Below are positions 6,695-8,966 of a stretch of DNA of 8,966 nt, piece by piece; the stretch's first letter is position 1; every line of letters begins with the position of its first letter. The notes beneath the pieces were generated by a model. The model had not been told where the DNA came from, did no database searches, and saw nothing but the letters and a program-made list of their open reading frames with translations. The stretch comes from an uncultured Pelolinea sp. GTDB taxonomy: Bacteria; Chloroflexota; Anaerolineae; Anaerolineales; Anaerolineaceae. Position numbers and translations under genes: made by a program. The DNA lies in NCBI GenBank assembly GCA_937902055.1, contig CALGUJ010000316.1, positions 1-8,966 of the forward strand. The letters are read 5' to 3'.

Positions 6695-8038
6695 GTGAGC
6701 AATTATAAAAAAACCTCCCTTCGAGTTCTCTCAGCTTTGTTGTCCGGGCTTTCGCTTTTTTGTTTATTGGCGGGTCCCGGCAGGTTTTTCGGGCTTGTTT
6801 CGTACGAGCTGGTTCCTTCAGTTCTGTTTCAAATGATTCTGGGCATTATTGGTGCGCTTTTATCCGCTGCTTTGGCTGCCGGTTTTTGGTTCTTTAAGAA
6901 TTGGGCCAAAACGATAACCAATCTTGTTGCGGTTCTGTTGGTCGGTTTCTTCTGCATCTCCGCAATATTTTCTTTCTCCACCGCGGTTTTTGCCGGAGAA
7001 AAAATCACCCCATTGGCTGAGATCATTCGGGCATTGGGGCAATCCTTATTAACGCTTCTGGAAAATATCGCCATTCCCTTGATCCTGATTTACGGACTGA
7101 AAGAAATGGATGATTGCTTCGAGCAGAGCGATCGGCAGCGGTTTGTTATGGATCAATTCATTAAAAAGCTGCTGGTGATCATTGCCACAACTTCCATCCT
7201 GGTGGTGATTTTGATTTTTATCTTTACTTTCCTGGAATCTTCCGAGGCTCTCGAAAATATCGGGTTGGGTGAACTCCTCACCGGAACGGTTTGGCGTCCG
7301 GGAACTTCTACTGGTGAACAGGTCGGCCAGTTCGGTTTGGTACCCATGATTCTGGGGTCGTTGTATAGCACGCTTGGCGCGGTCGTTCTGGGTGTTCCTC
7401 TTGCCATTCTGACGGCCATACTGTTGGCCGAGGTTGCTCCTCCTCTGGTACGCGAGATCATCCGCCCGGCGGTGGAGTTGCTGGCCGGCATTCCCTCTGT
7501 AATTTTCGGTTTGTTTGGGGTGGTGGTATTGGCGCCTATGATCCGCAATATCGAAATCGACGGCAACAGCGGTTTTGGCATCCTCAACGCCTCGATCATC
7601 CTGGCGATTATGATCCTCCCCACCATCACCAGTGTGGCTGAAGATGCCATTCGCGCGGTTCCCGATTCCTATCGCGACGCTTCCCTGGCTATGGGCGCCA
7701 CTCGCTGGCAAACCATCATAACTGTTATTCTGCCGGCTGCCCGTTCCGGGATAATCGCCGCCATCATTTTAGGGATCGGACGCGCCTTGGGCGAAACCAT
7801 GGCGCTCATCATGGTCATTGGCAACTCCATTGCTATCCCGACTCCTCTGAATGACAATCCGCTCACCATTTTGCTGGCAACGGCGCGCACCCTCACGGGA
7901 AATATCGCCGTGGAAATCAATTATGCCGCCGACGTGCATCGCAGCGCCTTGTTCTTTACCGGTGTGCTGCTATTCCTCTTGTTATTGGGAATCAACCGCT
8001 TGGCGCACTTCGTGATGCGCGAAAGGCAGCCTTCCTAA
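6695..8038 (+). CDS. pstC: Phosphate ABC transporter permease PstC with an extra N-terminal membrane region
   Basis: This 447-residue protein forms one half of the phosphate channel in the cytoplasmic membrane. The C-terminal 300 residues (about 150-447) are a standard PstC: a first helix at 158-180, LVPMILGSLYSTLGAVVLGVP (216-236), ELLAGIPSVIFGLFG (261-275), and the EAA loop that contacts the ATPase, EDAIRAVPDSYRDASLAMGATRWQ within 316-339. GRALGETMAL (362-371) follows. About 150 residues with roughly four predicted membrane segments (about 8-27, 41-67, 72-98, 115-135) precede it; ordinary PstC is near 300 residues. The start is GTG 6695, with a weak GGGA (6684-6687) 7 nt upstream. ATG 7148 would give a 296-residue PstC but has no obvious ribosome binding site and leaves the open, hydrophobic upstream frame unexplained, so GTG is preferred. 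Confidence 0.9.
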   Translation: MSNYKKTSLRVLSALLSGLSLFCLLAGPGRFFGLVSYELVPSVLFQMILGIIGALLSAALAAGFWFFKNWAKTITNLVAVLLVGFFCISAIFSFSTAVFAGEKITPLAEIIRALGQSLLTLLENIAIPLILIYGLKEMDDCFEQSDRQRFVMDQFIKKLLVIIATTSILVVILIFIFTFLESSEALENIGLGELLTGTVWRPGTSTGEQVGQFGLVPMILGSLYSTLGAVVLGVPLAILTAILLAEVAPPLVREIIRPAVELLAGIPSVIFGLFGVVVLAPMIRNIEIDGNSGFGILNASIILAIMILPTITSVAEDAIRAVPDSYRDASLAMGATRWQTIITVILPAARSGIIAAIILGIGRALGETMALIMVIGNSIAIPTPLNDNPLTILLATARTLTGNIAVEINYAADVHRSALFFTGVLLFLLLLGINRLAHFVMRERQPS

Positions 8039-8042
8039 GGAG
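8037..8042 (+). promoter_or_regulatory. Ribosome binding site of pstA overlapping the pstC stop
   Basis: AAGGAG shares bases with the TAA stop of pstC (8036-8038) and lies 9 nt before ATG 8052. This arrangement favours coupled translation of the two permease subunits. Confidence 0.75.
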
Positions 8043-8051
8043 TAGATCCAC

Positions 8052-8966
8052 ATGATAAAAAATATCGAACTTTCCCGGAAAAAGATTACCGCCATTGACC
8101 CGGCTAAACATCTGCGCCGCCGTGAATTATCGCAGAAAATCGCCTTCGCTTTGATCTGGCTGGCTGGTTTGTTTGCGGTTGCCGTCCTGCTGTTGATAAT
8201 TTATTATGTGGTCAGCAATGGGTTTAAAGTGATCGATCTGGAGTTCCTCACCACGCGCCCCGCCGGCGGTGTTTCCGGTAAGGGTGGAATTTCCACCACG
8301 ATTGTCACTACGTTGTACCTGGTGATCTTGACCATCGCCATTGCTGCTCCCCTGGGTATCGGAACAGCAATTTATATGGTTGAATATGCCATTGAATTAT
8401 CGGGGAAAAAAGGATTTCTCACTGCATTGGTAAACCTGATCCGCACCAGTGTTGAGATTTTGGCTGGGGTCCCTTCCATCATCTTTGGGCTGTTTGGATT
8501 TGCGGTTTTTGTGTCCTATATGAAATTGAAATTTTCCCTTCTCTCTGCCGGTCTCAGTGGGGCTTGTCTCGTGCTCCCCTTGATCATCCGCACCACTGAA
8601 GAGGCTTTGCTCACCGTTCCCCAATCCTACCGCGAAGGCAGCCTGGCCCTCGGCACTACCAAATGGCAGACCATTTTCAGCGTGATCCTCCCCTCCGCTC
8701 TGCCCGGCATCATCACCGGCATTGTCTTGAGCGTTGGCCGCGTCATCGCTGAAACCGCGGTTTTTTGGGTCACGTTGGGCGGCAGCTATCGTCTTCCGAA
8801 AAATTTGCTTTCCTCTGGTCGAACCATGGCGCTGCATGTTTATATGTTGGCCAGTGAAACGCGCGCTTTCGACAAAGCCCTGGGTACATCGGCTATACTT
8901 ATACTGATTATTATCGGCTTGAACCTGGCGATTAACATCACCTCGAGACATTTTTATAAAAAATTT
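8052..8966 (+). CDS. pstA: Phosphate ABC transporter permease PstA (3' end cut by the window)
   Basis: The frame runs 305 codons from ATG to the last base with no stop, already about the usual PstA length, so only a few residues are likely missing. PstA pairs with PstC to form the transmembrane phosphate path. A basic cytoplasmic N-terminus (KHLRRRELSQK, 19-29) precedes the first helix (about 31-53). Then come the loop FLTTRPAGGVSGKGGIS, the helix STTIVTTLYLVILTIAIAAP, the motif VEILAGVPSIIFGLFGFAVF and the EAA loop EEALLTVPQSYREGSLALGTTKWQ, which contacts the ATPase. SVGRVIAETA and the last helix ILILIIIGLNLAINITS follow. It starts 13 nt after the pstC stop. The gene order implies that pstB follows outside the window. 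Confidence 0.94.
   Translation, partial: MIKNIELSRKKITAIDPAKHLRRRELSQKIAFALIWLAGLFAVAVLLLIIYYVVSNGFKVIDLEFLTTRPAGGVSGKGGISTTIVTTLYLVILTIAIAAPLGIGTAIYMVEYAIELSGKKGFLTALVNLIRTSVEILAGVPSIIFGLFGFAVFVSYMKLKFSLLSAGLSGACLVLPLIIRTTEEALLTVPQSYREGSLALGTTKWQTIFSVILPSALPGIITGIVLSVGRVIAETAVFWVTLGGSYRLPKNLLSSGRTMALHVYMLASETRAFDKALGTSAILILIIIGLNLAINITSRHFYKKF

Noticed and set aside
7049..7711. Open frame of 220 codons on the - strand opposite pstC
   Set aside because: The translation is rich in Gln, Asn, Arg and Asp from antisense membrane-protein codons, with no domain and no ribosome binding site; pstC on the other strand is unmistakable.
8397..8951. Open frame of 184 codons on the - strand opposite pstA
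   Set aside because: Antisense to conserved PstA motifs, including the EAA loop; no plausible protein features.
1..8966. CRISPR arrays, tRNA or rRNA genes, insertion sequences, att sites, phage or defence genes
   Set aside because: None seen. There are no regularly spaced long repeats, cloverleaf-like segments or transposase/integrase motifs, and nearly all bases are accounted for by seven co-directional genes.

Overview
The window reads as ordinary bacterial chromosome with moderately high GC. It is densely packed, and every gene lies on the + strand. Gene order and protein style suggest a member of the Chloroflexota, probably Anaerolineae-like. The clues are a PstS lipoprotein with a long Ala/Pro/Glu tether, mixed ribosome-binding-site quality, and a heparinase-fold protein next to a bi-domain oxidoreductase. 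This assignment is inference; there is no rRNA or other taxonomic marker here.

Region 1 (1-3545) is the end of a surface polysaccharide cluster. It holds the C-terminus of a Gfo/Idh/MocA-type oxidoreductase (open at the left edge), a 649-residue heparinase II/III-family protein, and a 409-residue WbuB/WcaI-like GT4 glycosyltransferase. These genes are tightly spaced, with gaps of 4 and 19 nt.

Region 2 (3514-5592) is a two-component pair: an OmpR/PhoB-class response regulator and a PhoR-like PAS histidine kinase. The regulator starts inside the last 32 nt of the glycosyltransferase gene, so the polysaccharide genes and the phosphate regulators are physically linked.

Region 3 (5593-8966) is a high-affinity phosphate uptake operon, pstS-pstC-pstA. 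PstA is open at the right edge but nearly full length; pstB, and perhaps phoU, would be expected just outside. The 106-nt gap before pstS holds a striking series of TTAA-type hexamers repeating every 11 bp, the architecture of a PhoP/PhoB operator. The likely circuit is that PhoR senses phosphate status, PhoB is phosphorylated and binds this array, and pstSCA is induced.

Two details stand out within the operon. A perfect 12-bp hairpin without a U-tract lies between pstS and pstC and probably lowers pstC/pstA expression relative to pstS. PstC carries about 150 extra N-terminal residues with about four predicted membrane segments that ordinary PstC proteins lack. No tRNA, rRNA, CRISPR array, insertion sequence or phage gene was seen. 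The most unusual items are the PstC extension and the six-unit operator array; neither amounts to a clearly new system.
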